From the NCBI GenBank assembly GCA_016788295.1, contig JAEUSY010000023.1:1-64000 (forward strand): a stretch of 64,000 bases of DNA. The letters are read 5' to 3'. The notes beneath the pieces were generated by a model. It was not told where the DNA came from, did no database searches, and saw nothing but the letters and a program-made list of their open reading frames with translations. The position numbers were made by a program, and so were the translations under genes. Shown piece after piece: positions 26,445-34,414 of the stretch (position 1 is its first letter; the number at the start of each line of letters is the position of its first letter). This DNA is from Flavobacteriales bacterium (GTDB lineage Bacteria; Bacteroidota; Bacteroidia; Flavobacteriales_F; PHOS-HE28).

Positions 26445-27095
26445 TCAGAACCGGAACGCGAGAGACAGTTGCGCACCCAGGCCGCGGGTGCGAAGGGTGG
26501 CCTCGTAGCCACTGAGATCCACACTGGCTCCGTTCAGTTCATAGGCCCTTAGCGGCATGTTGGTGGTCATGTAGCGAAGCTGGAACTGCAAGGCCAGCAG
26601 GTCGCCGAGGCCAAAGGCGACACCCGTGCTCAATCCGAAGTTGCCCCCGCTGTACCGCGCATCGGTGGACACGAGCGCTTCAGAGCGTTCGATCCGTAAA
26701 GCAGATACCCCTAAAAGCACCGAAGCCATCCAAGCGAAACGGTCGTTATTCACCAGGTAGATACGGGGCTGAAGGCCTGCCAACAGGATCGCGTTGGACT
26801 CCGTAGCACTGGAGTCGAGGTAGGAACCAGGTTCCACATAGATACCGAGCGCAAAGCCCTTGGAAAGCCCAAAACCCAGCTCAAAGGGGAAGGTCACCGA
26901 AGCGGCACCATCGTCATTTGTATCGCTCAACCACTGCCCCAGGACCAATAAACGCTGCTCGTATTCGGTGGCATGGCCCGCAGCATGCACACCGAGCGAA
27001 AGGTGGAAGGTGCCCTTCCCGTTCATCTGGGCGGAAGCAGAGATCGGTGCGAACAGGAACTGGGCGGTGAGCAGAAGTAGGGACGGAACTCGCAT
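26445..27095 (-). CDS. Outer-membrane beta-barrel protein
   Basis: 216 residues. Signal peptide MRVPSLLLLTAQFLFAPISASAQ. The mature part is a series of alternating amphipathic strands ('FELGFGLSKGFALGIYVEPGSY', 'NFGLSTGVAFGLGDLLALQFQLRYM') ending in 'LRTRGLGAQLSLAFRF', with the terminal aromatic Phe typical of outer-membrane barrels. No specific family was recognised. ATG at 27095 is preferred over a TTG at 27119. It lies upstream of the cobalamin riboswitch on the same strand, but the riboswitch is downstream of this gene, so B12 should not control it. Confidence 0.75.
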   Translation of the reverse strand: MRVPSLLLLTAQFLFAPISASAQMNGKGTFHLSLGVHAAGHATEYEQRLLVLGQWLSDTNDDGAASVTFPFELGFGLSKGFALGIYVEPGSYLDSSATESNAILLAGLQPRIYLVNNDRFAWMASVLLGVSALRIERSEALVSTDARYSGGNFGLSTGVAFGLGDLLALQFQLRYMTTNMPLRAYELNGASVDLSGYEATLRTRGLGAQLSLAFRF

Positions 27096-27205
27096 GATCG
27101 GAGATGACTTGCCGAGCAAGATAACAGCGGCAAGCCCCGATCAGGAACCCAAGAAAAAGACAGGCCTGACAGTCATCGGCACTTTACAGCGGAATGAGAT
27201 GATCC

Positions 27206-27213
27206 TATATTCG
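27206..27213 (+). promoter_or_regulatory. Possible -7 element TATATTCG of the small protein gene
   Basis: TATATTCG is one base off TAnnTTTG, 71 nt before the ATG at 27285. Weak evidence without a clear -33 box. Confidence 0.3.
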
Positions 27214-27284
27214 GCCCCTCACGTGAACAAGTTGCCTTGGGGACCGTTCCTATTGCAGCAGAGCACCACGAGCGAAAGACACCC

Positions 27285-27494
27285 ATGGAACAGCGACCGG
27301 ACCCCAAGACAGTAGCTGCCGTAAAGGAGACCGAACGGAACAGCGAGGCGCAGGAACCAACCTTTGGCACCTACTGCCCCGATAAGCTCGGTTTCAACCC
27401 AACGAAAGACCTGAACCTTCCAGGCAGCTATGATGAGGTGGTGAAGCGGTTCAATCGCCTTCAAGGTGATCGGGCCGTGGAAGTGCTGAACTGA
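27285..27494 (+). CDS. Small protein of 69 residues, unknown function
   Basis: The product starts MEQRPDPKTVAAVKETERN and contains 'FGTYCPDKLGFNPTKDLNLPGSYDEVVKRFNRLQGDRAVEVLN'. It is hydrophilic with no signal or membrane segment. A strong UUCG-loop terminator follows within 20 bp and a possible TATATTCG box precedes it, so it looks like an independent small transcription unit rather than a chance frame. I do not recognise the family. Confidence 0.6.
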   Translation: MEQRPDPKTVAAVKETERNSEAQEPTFGTYCPDKLGFNPTKDLNLPGSYDEVVKRFNRLQGDRAVEVLN

Positions 27495-27512
27495 ACGCAC
27501 TGAATGAGCTAC

Positions 27513-27540
27513 AAAGCCCCACTTCGGTGGGGCTTTTTGC
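27513..27540 (+). terminator. UUCG-tetraloop terminator
   Basis: Perfect 10-bp stem AAAGCCCCAC / GTGGGGCTTT closed by a TTCG loop and followed by TT. A strong intrinsic terminator 18 bp after the small protein gene. Confidence 0.85.
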
Positions 27541-27587
27541 TTTGGGCCACCTGACGAAAGTCTTTTTTCCCCGCAGGCCCATGCCAC

Positions 27588-27595
27588 TACTTTCG
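27588..27595 (+). promoter_or_regulatory. -7 element TACTTTCG of the EF-G paralogue
   Basis: TACTTTCG lies about 140 nt before the ATG at 27737. The leader this implies is one of the longest in the window, where most genes have leaders under 40 nt, and it contains no recognised structure. Confidence 0.45.
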
Positions 27596-27736
27596 ACCCA
27601 TCCCCCGCGTGTCCCGTCCTGACCGGCGGATTGTGGAAGTTCCGAAGGTGATCGGACGAGACCTCCACGGTGGCATGAGACCCATGTTCCACTGTTCGCG
27701 CCATGGCCACCGGCAAGCGCACAAAACCCATTCGCC

Positions 27737-29866
27737 ATGAACACCTTCGATGCAAAACACATCAAGAACATCGTCCTGCTGGGCTCCCACGGATGCGGCA
27801 AGACCACGCTGGCCGAAACCATGCTCTTCGAAGCGGGTCTGATCAAACGCCGCGGCCGTGTTGAGGACAAGAACACAGTGAGCGACTTCCACGAGTTGGA
27901 ACACGAGCGGGGTAGCAGTGTGTATAGCGCTGTGCTTCACACCGAATGGAGGGACCACAAGATCAACATCATCGACACTCCGGGCCTGGATGACCTGGTC
28001 GGCGAGACCATCCCTGCCCTGCGCGTGGCGGACACGTGCGTGTTAGTGTTGAACGCCCACCATGGCGTTGAGGTGGGCACGGACCTGGTGTGGGAACACA
28101 TGTCGCATTACGACCGACCTGTAATGATCGCGGTGAACCAACTGGACCACCCGAACGCCGATTTCGATGCCACGGTGGCCCAAGCGAAAGAGCACTTCGG
28201 GAATGCGGTGACCGTGATGCAATACCCGGTAGAGCAAGGCGACGGTTTCCACCGCATCATCGATCTGCTGAAGATGACCATGTACGTCTTCAAGGATGGC
28301 GGAGGCAAGCCTGAAAAGCAGCCCATACCCGAAGGCGAAAAGGCCCGTGCCGAAGCCCTGCACAAGGAGCTGGTGGAGAAGGCCGCCGAGAACGATGAGA
28401 CCTTGATGGAGCACTACTTCGACAAAGGCGAGCTGGACGAGGACGAAATGCGCATCGGCCTGAAGCAGGGCATGATGAAGCGCACCTGCTACCCCGTGTT
28501 CTGCCTGAGCGCTCTGCGTGACATGGGCAGCGGTCGCATGATGAGCTTTATTGACAATGTAGCCCCCTGCGCCACGGAGATGCCCCCAAAACCACTTGAG
28601 GACGGCGGAACCCTGCCCTGCTCACCCGAAGGCCCAACCGTGCTGTTCGTGTTCAAGACCATGATCGAGCCTCGGGCAGGCCACATCAGCCTGTTCAAGG
28701 TGATGAGCGGCGAACTGAAGGAAGGCATGGAACTGATGAACGACAATACCGGGACCATGGAGCGGGTGAGCCAGTTATTTATTGTGGATGGCAAGGAGCG
28801 AAAGCCGGTGGAAAGGCTCGTTGCGGGTGACATCGGAGGCACCATCAAACTGAAGAACACCGCCACAGCACATACGCTACATATTCCCGGCAGGTCCATC
28901 AAGTTGCGTCCGATCGCCTTCCCCGAACCGCGGTTGCGGCAAGTGATCAAGGCCGCGGACCAAAAGCAAGAGGAAAAACTGCACGCCGCCCTGCTCGAGA
29001 TACATAAGGAGGACCCGACCATTGTGATGATCTACAGCCGCGAGACCGGAGAACAGTTGGTCGGGGCCCAAGGCGAACTCCACCTCAGCCTGCTCAAGTG
29101 GAAACTGAACCATCATTACAAGGTGGACTGTGTGTTCAGCAGCCCCCGCATACCCTATCGCGAGACCATCCGCAAGAGCGCAGAGGCAAGCCATCGGCAC
29201 AAGAAACAGACCGGCGGCAGCGGCCAGTTCGGCGAGGTACACTTGAAGATCGAACCATGGACCGAGGGTATGCCAGAACCTCATGGGCATAGTGTTCGGG
29301 GGAAAGAGGAGATCGATCTTCCCACAGGGGGCAAACTGGTATTCTACAACTGCATCGTTGGCGGCGTTATCGACAACAAGTTCATGCCCAGCATCCTCAA
29401 GGGCGTAATGGAGAAAATGGAACGCGGCCCGTTGACGGGATCACCAGCGCGCGACATCCGCGTGATCGTGCATGAGGGCAAGATGCATCCGGTGGACAGC
29501 AACGACATCAGCTTCAAGATCGCGGGGCTCCAAGCCTTCAGGGAGGCCTTCACCATGGCTGACCCACAATTGATGGAGCCCATACAGGAACTGGAGGTAC
29601 GCGTACCTGCCGACCTGATGGGCGATGTGATGACCGACCTGCAGGGCCGGCGCAGCATGGTGCTTGGCGTTGATAGCAGTGGGCGTTACCAGATCATCAA
29701 AGCGCTGACTCCGTTGGCGGAATTGGACCGATACAGCACTACGCTACGCAGCCTCACACAAGGCCGAGGGACGTACACCGAGCGCTTCCACGCCTACCAG
29801 GCCGTGCCCAGCGAACTGCAGCATAAGCTGGTGAGCGGGTATAAGGAAGAGGAAATGGTCGCTTAG
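27737..29866 (+). CDS. Elongation factor G paralogue with altered GTPase motifs
   Basis: 709 residues, all five EF-G domains by length and motifs ('YSRETGEQLVGAQGELHLSLLKWKL', 'KKQTGGSGQFGEVHLKIEP', 'RRSMVLGVDSSGRYQIIKALTPLAEL'). The G domain departs from the canon. The P-loop is G16-S-H-G-C-G-K-T23. Switch I reads ERGSSVYSA instead of ERGITI. G3 is D80-T-P-G-L84-D, so the catalytic His of DTPGH is Leu. G4 is N134-Q-L-D137 instead of NKxD. Ribosomal translocation is therefore likely to proceed without normal GTP hydrolysis. An EF-G paralogue lacking GTPase activity is known from Bacteroides and this may be its counterpart; orthology is not proven. Confidence 0.88.
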   Translation: MNTFDAKHIKNIVLLGSHGCGKTTLAETMLFEAGLIKRRGRVEDKNTVSDFHELEHERGSSVYSAVLHTEWRDHKINIIDTPGLDDLVGETIPALRVADTCVLVLNAHHGVEVGTDLVWEHMSHYDRPVMIAVNQLDHPNADFDATVAQAKEHFGNAVTVMQYPVEQGDGFHRIIDLLKMTMYVFKDGGGKPEKQPIPEGEKARAEALHKELVEKAAENDETLMEHYFDKGELDEDEMRIGLKQGMMKRTCYPVFCLSALRDMGSGRMMSFIDNVAPCATEMPPKPLEDGGTLPCSPEGPTVLFVFKTMIEPRAGHISLFKVMSGELKEGMELMNDNTGTMERVSQLFIVDGKERKPVERLVAGDIGGTIKLKNTATAHTLHIPGRSIKLRPIAFPEPRLRQVIKAADQKQEEKLHAALLEIHKEDPTIVMIYSRETGEQLVGAQGELHLSLLKWKLNHHYKVDCVFSSPRIPYRETIRKSAEASHRHKKQTGGSGQFGEVHLKIEPWTEGMPEPHGHSVRGKEEIDLPTGGKLVFYNCIVGGVIDNKFMPSILKGVMEKMERGPLTGSPARDIRVIVHEGKMHPVDSNDISFKIAGLQAFREAFTMADPQLMEPIQELEVRVPADLMGDVMTDLQGRRSMVLGVDSSGRYQIIKALTPLAELDRYSTTLRSLTQGRGTYTERFHAYQAVPSELQHKLVSGYKEEEMVA

Positions 29867-29906
29867 GCTGCTCCCTCGCTTGATCCCACTGAAAGGGAAG
29901 CCGGGG

Positions 29907-31769
29907 TCATGGCCTGATCATGCCCCCGGCCCCTTCCGGGAGTTCCACACGATCGTTTGAGCGGTCGGTGTCGGCAGTGCGCTGCAATGGGTCGATAGTC
30001 ACAGAGACCAGCTTGGCCAAGGTACCTGGCACGGTGAACGTATACTGCGCGTTTGTCCACTGCCATGCAGGCAGCGTGGTGAACGTGTACCTATCGCCAA
30101 CGCTCGGCTTATCGCCACGCATGAGGCTCAGTGGTACGTGGTAATAGTCTGTTCGACCATCGCGGTACTCCAATGCCAGATCCACGGGCATGAGCTGTTC
30201 ACCCTTTCGCGAGATCGTGATCCGTAATGAATCACCCACTTGCAGCACCTCGCGAATGCCCATGTCCAAGGTGCGCGTGGTATTGATCCACTCATCGAAA
30301 TACCAATCGAGCTCCACTCCGCTCTGTTTCTCCATCACACGCTCAAGGTCAATGGGTTCGGGATGCTTGAACTTGCATGCCTCATAATACCGCAGCATGC
30401 CTAGCGCAAGGGTCTTCTCGCCCACCACCGCACCAAGCTGGTGTACGAACAGTTCACCGAAACTGTAGGCAGTGGCCCCGTAGGCCCGGTTCGTATGGAA
30501 ATGATCGGCGTGGATGATGGGTGATTCGTGCTTGCCGCTTTCCACCAGGTCAAGGTACCCTTCAATGGAACCTGCATGTGGGTCTGCTCCATGGGGGAAC
30601 AAGTGTTCCATCACCTTGCTGCCGGCATACTCGGTCATACCCTCGTCCATCCACGCAAAACGGCCTTCATTGGAAGCGAGGACACCATAGTACCAGCTAT
30701 GTACGCTCTCGTGTACGCTAACGCCCACCAGGCTGCCCAAACGACGCTTACCGGTGATCAGGGTGAGCATCGGGTACTCCATACCACCATCCCCACCCTG
30801 GACAAAGCTGTACTGCGGCCATGGGTACTTCCCGAAATGCTCGTTCATGTAGCGGAAACTGCGTTCCATGTAGGCTGGAAGGTCCTTCCACACCGCCTCC
30901 AGTTCGGGTTGGTCCTTGTAGAAGAAGTGCAGTTCCGGTCCGTCGGTCATGGGCAGGATCACATGCTTGAACTCACGATCGGCCGCCCAAGCAAAGTCGT
31001 GCACGTTCTTGGCCACGAAACGCCATGTGAGCTTGCTTCCCGATGGCCGCTTCAACGCTTTCTTGGATGGATAGCCGTGCCCCACCTGCTCGGGGTTCTG
31101 CAACACCCCGGTGGCGGCAACGGTATAGGAACTATCCACGGTCAGCGAAACGTCGAAGTCGCCCCAGACCCCATGGAACTCACGCCCCACATACGGATAG
31201 GCATGCCAGCCGCGGTGGTCGTACTCGGCCAGCTTGGGATACCATTGGGTCATGCTGTACGCCACCCCTTCGGTATTGTCGCGACCGGTGCGGCGTATCT
31301 GCACAGGCACCTGGCCCTTAAGGTCGTAGGCCAGCACGGTCGAACGGCCGGGCAACAGTGGTTTCGGCAGTATGACCTTCAGCACCGTGCCCATGGGGAC
31401 CAAGGTGGCGGGCTTGCCTTCCTGTTTCAGCCCAAGTACCTGCAGGTCACCCACTTGGTCCGCGGTTAGTGCGGCAATGCGGTCACCCACTCGTGGATCA
31501 GGGTCTTCGATGGACCGCGAGCGTACGTCCATTTCGCTGTTCGGCTTGAACGCATTGAGATAGAGGTGAAAGAACACTTCGCGCAAGGTGTCAGGGCTGT
31601 TGTTCGTGTATTGGAGCAACGCCGCACCCGTGAACTGATGGCTGTTGTGGTCCAGGTCCACGGCCATGGTGTACTTCACGCGCTGCTGCCAGCGATCGCA
31701 CTGGGCATTGGCCAGTAGTGAAAATGATGACGCGAGCACAAAGGCTCCGGAACGGAGGATCGAAAGCAT
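29907..31769 (-). CDS. M1-family metallopeptidase, exported
   Basis: 620 residues. Signal peptide MLSILRSGAFVLASSFSLLANAQ. The gluzincin zinc site is H353-E-S-V-H357 with the third ligand Glu376 in 'WMDEGMTEY'. The substrate-binding motif GxMEN appears as GGMEYP (about 329-333). An N-terminal beta-domain ('AVDLDHNSHQFTGAALLQYTNNSPDTLREVFFHLY') is typical of the family. Probably a periplasmic or cell-surface aminopeptidase; no T9SS sorting domain is present. The ATG at 31769 gives the signal peptide; the frame continues upstream to 31931 without support. The terminator of the response-regulator gene sits between its promoter region and that gene. Confidence 0.93.
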   Translation of the reverse strand: MLSILRSGAFVLASSFSLLANAQCDRWQQRVKYTMAVDLDHNSHQFTGAALLQYTNNSPDTLREVFFHLYLNAFKPNSEMDVRSRSIEDPDPRVGDRIAALTADQVGDLQVLGLKQEGKPATLVPMGTVLKVILPKPLLPGRSTVLAYDLKGQVPVQIRRTGRDNTEGVAYSMTQWYPKLAEYDHRGWHAYPYVGREFHGVWGDFDVSLTVDSSYTVAATGVLQNPEQVGHGYPSKKALKRPSGSKLTWRFVAKNVHDFAWAADREFKHVILPMTDGPELHFFYKDQPELEAVWKDLPAYMERSFRYMNEHFGKYPWPQYSFVQGGDGGMEYPMLTLITGKRRLGSLVGVSVHESVHSWYYGVLASNEGRFAWMDEGMTEYAGSKVMEHLFPHGADPHAGSIEGYLDLVESGKHESPIIHADHFHTNRAYGATAYSFGELFVHQLGAVVGEKTLALGMLRYYEACKFKHPEPIDLERVMEKQSGVELDWYFDEWINTTRTLDMGIREVLQVGDSLRITISRKGEQLMPVDLALEYRDGRTDYYHVPLSLMRGDKPSVGDRYTFTTLPAWQWTNAQYTFTVPGTLAKLVSVTIDPLQRTADTDRSNDRVELPEGAGGMIRP

Positions 31770-31780
31770 GCCGCAAAGAA

Positions 31781-31805
31781 AAGGCGGGCCATGTAAGCCC
31801 GCCTT
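31781..31805 (-). terminator. Terminator of the lone response regulator gene
   Basis: Perfect 9-bp stem AAGGCGGGC / GCCCGCCTT with a 7-nt loop, 22 bp after the stop at 31828 on the minus strand and followed by TTCTTTG. Nearly the same hairpin occurs at 38786-38811. Confidence 0.75.
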
Positions 31806-31827
31806 CAGGTTGATAGTCAGGGTATGT

Positions 31828-32316
31828 TCAGGACAACAGGCGCTGTCGCAGGGCGAACTCCAACTGTCGGTTGGCGTCCTCCAACCGTTGTGTATAGGCC
31901 GTGCGGTCCTCTTCGGCCTTGATCTCCTCATAGGCTTGTTCCACGGCCTTTACGAGATGTTCGTTGATCCAAGGCTTGGCGAAGTACTTCGTCACCCCAC
32001 CACTGTTTATCGCTTCAATTATGGCTTCCAGATCGGCATAGGCGGTCACCAGCATACGACGCACGTGTGGGAACCGCTCCCGTACCAGTGAGAGCAATTC
32101 ACTGCCCCGGGTGCCCGGCATGCGTTGGTCGGCGATCACTACGTGTACCGAGTGAGTGGACAGCAGCGACCATACCTCTTCGAGGTTCGATGCCGTGTGT
32201 ACCTCCATGGCATGGCGGAACGCAGCCTTGAAGGCCTGACGGTTACCCGCATCATCGTCAACAAAGACCACAGAAGGTCGTGCGGCTTCGAGGGGAAGGA
32301 TCTTCGCAGTGTTCAT
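31828..32316 (-). CDS. Single-domain response regulator
   Basis: 162 residues. A REC domain with acidic pair D20-D21/D22 (VVFVDDDAGN), phospho-acceptor Asp63 (IADQRMPG), switch Thr (MLVTAYAD) and Lys in 'FAKPW'. The C-terminal ~30 residues form a coiled coil (EEDRTAYTQRLEDANRQLEFALRQR), with no DNA-binding or enzymatic output domain. The REC domain closely resembles that of the REC-PAS-kinase at 36550 (both have DQRMPG, ERFP, YADLEA, KPW). It diverges from the E1-like operon and may be a phosphate shuttle for its kinases. ATG 32316 is preferred to a TTG at 32358. Confidence 0.88.
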   Translation of the reverse strand: MNTAKILPLEAARPSVVFVDDDAGNRQAFKAAFRHAMEVHTASNLEEVWSLLSTHSVHVVIADQRMPGTRGSELLSLVRERFPHVRRMLVTAYADLEAIIEAINSGGVTKYFAKPWINEHLVKAVEQAYEEIKAEEDRTAYTQRLEDANRQLEFALRQRLLS

Positions 32317-32388
32317 GACGATGCGGATTTGGTCCGGCGGTTCGTACGCATCGACCAATGGAAGGTTTCAAAATAAATTGTTGAAAAC

Positions 32389-32418
32389 TTGTTAATAAGT
32401 CGAGGTTGACTACATTCG
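32389..32418 (+). promoter_or_regulatory. Promoter of the E1-like/acyltransferase/kinase operon
   Basis: TTG (32389-32391, part of CTTG) and TACATTCG (32411-32418) are spaced by 19 nt, the standard Bacteroidota -33/-7 distance, within an unusually AT-rich stretch (32365-32400). The ATG of the first gene follows 41 nt later. Confidence 0.65.
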
Positions 32419-32459
32419 CCTCCGCAGGGCTACTTGGACCGTGACTCTGCGACCTCAAA

Positions 32460-33614
32460 ATGACCTCTAAGCTGCAAGCGCTTTCGCGCGCTTCGGCAAC
32501 CGACCGAGACAGCTACCGGCCGGAGTTCTTCCGCTCGAATTCGGCCTCCGACCGGGCCCGAATGGACGAACTGCTGAAGCGCGAACCCCAAGTACAGGTG
32601 TTCGACCAGTTGCACGGGCAATTGACCGAACTCGTGCGCTCGCTCAACCCTTCCATCCGTTACACACGGGAGGAATTGGATGTTGCGGCCCAAGCGCATC
32701 TTCAGGGTGCTCCTTCAGAGGATTACGGCGTGTGGGTCTTCTACCCCTGGTCGAACCGCCTGGTCCATTTGCTGGACGAGGCCGAATTCGCACTTGTACG
32801 CACCGACCGCAACCGGAACAAGATCACCCGGGAAGAGCAAGCCCTGCTCGCCACCAAGAAGGTGGGGGTCATTGGCCTCAGCGTGGGCCAGAGCGTGAGC
32901 CTCACCATGGCCTTGGAGCGCAGCTTCGGAGAGATCCGTCTCGCCGACTTCGATGCGCTTGAGCTGAGCAACCTGAACCGGATACGAAGTGGCGTGCATA
33001 ACCTCGGCGTAAGCAAGGTGGTGAACGTGGCCCGCGAGATCGCCGAGATCGACCCCTTCCTGAAGGTCAATTGCTTCCACGAAGGCATCACGCGCGAGAA
33101 CATCGACCGTTTTCTTACAGAAGGTGGCAACTTGGATGTTCTGGTGGAGGAGTGCGACAGTGTGGACGTGAAGATCTATGCCCGTCAGCGTGCCAAGGCC
33201 CTGCGCATCCCGGTGATCATGGACACCAGCGACCGAGGGCTTATCGATGTGGAGCGCTTTGACCTGGAGCCGGAGAGGCCCCTTTTACATGGTCTACTCG
33301 AAGGATTGGACCTCAGTCTCGTGGAACGACCGATGACCAATGCAGAGAAACTCCCGTTCATGGGACATATCGTGGGCATGGCAACGATAAGTGATCGCAT
33401 GAAGGCCTCTCTTCATGAATTGGGGAGAACGATCATCACATGGCCGCAACTGGCCAGTGGCGTGGTCCTCGGCGGATCCATTGTTGCTGAGGTATACCGT
33501 AGGATCATGTTCAACGAACTCAAATGCTCAGGCCGTTGGTGGAATGACCCCGCCGATTCCATTGCCCCGACCAAAGGCATGCATACCGAACTCTCAACTA
33601 CATCCAAGACCTAA
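32460..33614 (+). CDS. ThiF/E1-like adenylating enzyme (Rv1355c-like)
   Basis: 384 residues. An N-terminal helical region of ~130 residues precedes an E1/ThiF Rossmann domain. The nucleotide loop is 'VGVIGLSVGQSVSLTMALE', followed by 'RLADFDALELSNLNRI' (Mg/ATP aspartate and the SNLNR motif), 'GVSKVVNVAREIAEIDPFLKV' and 'LVEECDSVDVKIYAR' in place of the usual DxxD-N loop. No zinc-binding CxxC pairs and no obvious catalytic cysteine were found. It most resembles the Rv1355c group, but the nitroreductase half usual in that group is absent. It likely activates a carboxylate with ATP. It begins a plus-strand operon with the acyltransferase-like gene 11 bp downstream. Confidence 0.8.
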   Translation: MTSKLQALSRASATDRDSYRPEFFRSNSASDRARMDELLKREPQVQVFDQLHGQLTELVRSLNPSIRYTREELDVAAQAHLQGAPSEDYGVWVFYPWSNRLVHLLDEAEFALVRTDRNRNKITREEQALLATKKVGVIGLSVGQSVSLTMALERSFGEIRLADFDALELSNLNRIRSGVHNLGVSKVVNVAREIAEIDPFLKVNCFHEGITRENIDRFLTEGGNLDVLVEECDSVDVKIYARQRAKALRIPVIMDTSDRGLIDVERFDLEPERPLLHGLLEGLDLSLVERPMTNAEKLPFMGHIVGMATISDRMKASLHELGRTIITWPQLASGVVLGGSIVAEVYRRIMFNELKCSGRWWNDPADSIAPTKGMHTELSTTSKT

Positions 33615-33625
33615 CCCGTGCTGCC

Positions 33626-34375
33626 ATGGAAAAGATCACGCTCCGTGCATTCCAAGCACCAAGTGAACCAGAGCTCTGTCAGGAATTCCTGAAAGAGCAT
33701 CGTCGCGTCCTCGAGGATTTCGGCATCCAGAACGTTAGCACGAACACCGATTCATGGATGTCCGACCCGAACGCCTATATCATCGTGGCACTGCACGACA
33801 CGCTGGGAATGGTGGGCGGCATTCGTCTGCAGATCGCCTCGAAGACCGACCCACTCCCCATGGAAGAGGCCATTGGAAAGTTGGACCCCAAGGTTCATTG
33901 TGCGCTGTCAGAACTACAGCCCCATGGCAATGGCGAGGTGTGCAGCCTCTGGAATGCCAACCGCTATGGTCACATGGGAGTACCGATCCTGCTCAGCCAA
34001 GCAGTAACGGCCATGGCCACCATGGCCAATGCCAAACGAATGGTGTGCTTGGTAGCGCACTATACGAAACGTCATCCTAGCAGGAACGGCTTCATTGTCA
34101 TGGAAGACCTTGGAGACCAAGGTGTGTTCAGCTACCCGATACCGTCCATTAAGGCGATCGCCATGGTCAATCCTGATACCATGACCTTGCCACATGCCAC
34201 GAACTCGCAAAGGCAGTTGATCTACAGTATTCGTCTCCGGCCCAAGCAAGTGCGCATTGAAACGCCCAACAGCACGCCGATCGAGGTCCACTATGATATG
34301 TGCCTTCAGACGAACATCCTGGACCTCCATGCTTACCAGAGCATTGAATCAGACAAGTTGAGCCAGGTAGGTTAA
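33626..34375 (+). CDS. LuxI/FeeM-like N-acyltransferase candidate
   Basis: 249 residues, no signal or membrane segment. The layout recalls the acyl-homoserine-lactone synthase fold: 'EFLKEHRRVLEDFGI' near the N-terminus, then 'DSWMSDPNAYIIVAL', 'GMVGGIRLQIAS' (an RL strand as in LuxI), 'SELQPHGNGEVCSLWNANRYG' (where LuxI has E..R), an alanine-rich helix 'AVTAMATMANAKRMVCLVAHYT' and 'FIVMEDLGDQGVFSYPIPS'. The assignment is by pattern only and could be a more distant GNAT. It sits between an adenylating enzyme and a sensor kinase, suggesting that the two enzymes make something the kinases sense. Confidence 0.55.
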   Translation: MEKITLRAFQAPSEPELCQEFLKEHRRVLEDFGIQNVSTNTDSWMSDPNAYIIVALHDTLGMVGGIRLQIASKTDPLPMEEAIGKLDPKVHCALSELQPHGNGEVCSLWNANRYGHMGVPILLSQAVTAMATMANAKRMVCLVAHYTKRHPSRNGFIVMEDLGDQGVFSYPIPSIKAIAMVNPDTMTLPHATNSQRQLIYSIRLRPKQVRIETPNSTPIEVHYDMCLQTNILDLHAYQSIESDKLSQVG

Positions 34376-34414
34376 AGGAGAACCCGACCGGGGCACTTTG
34401 CGTATCAGCGCGCA

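Noticed and set aside
26445-27095. A cobalamin-controlled outer-membrane transporter (BtuB)
   Set aside because: The gene is upstream of the riboswitch on the same strand, is only 216 residues, and has no TonB box or plug domain.
27595-27736. A leader peptide or riboswitch ahead of the EF-G paralogue
   Set aside because: The 140-nt leader has a short frame and weak stems, but no match to a known RNA element and no peptide with regulatory codons that I could defend.
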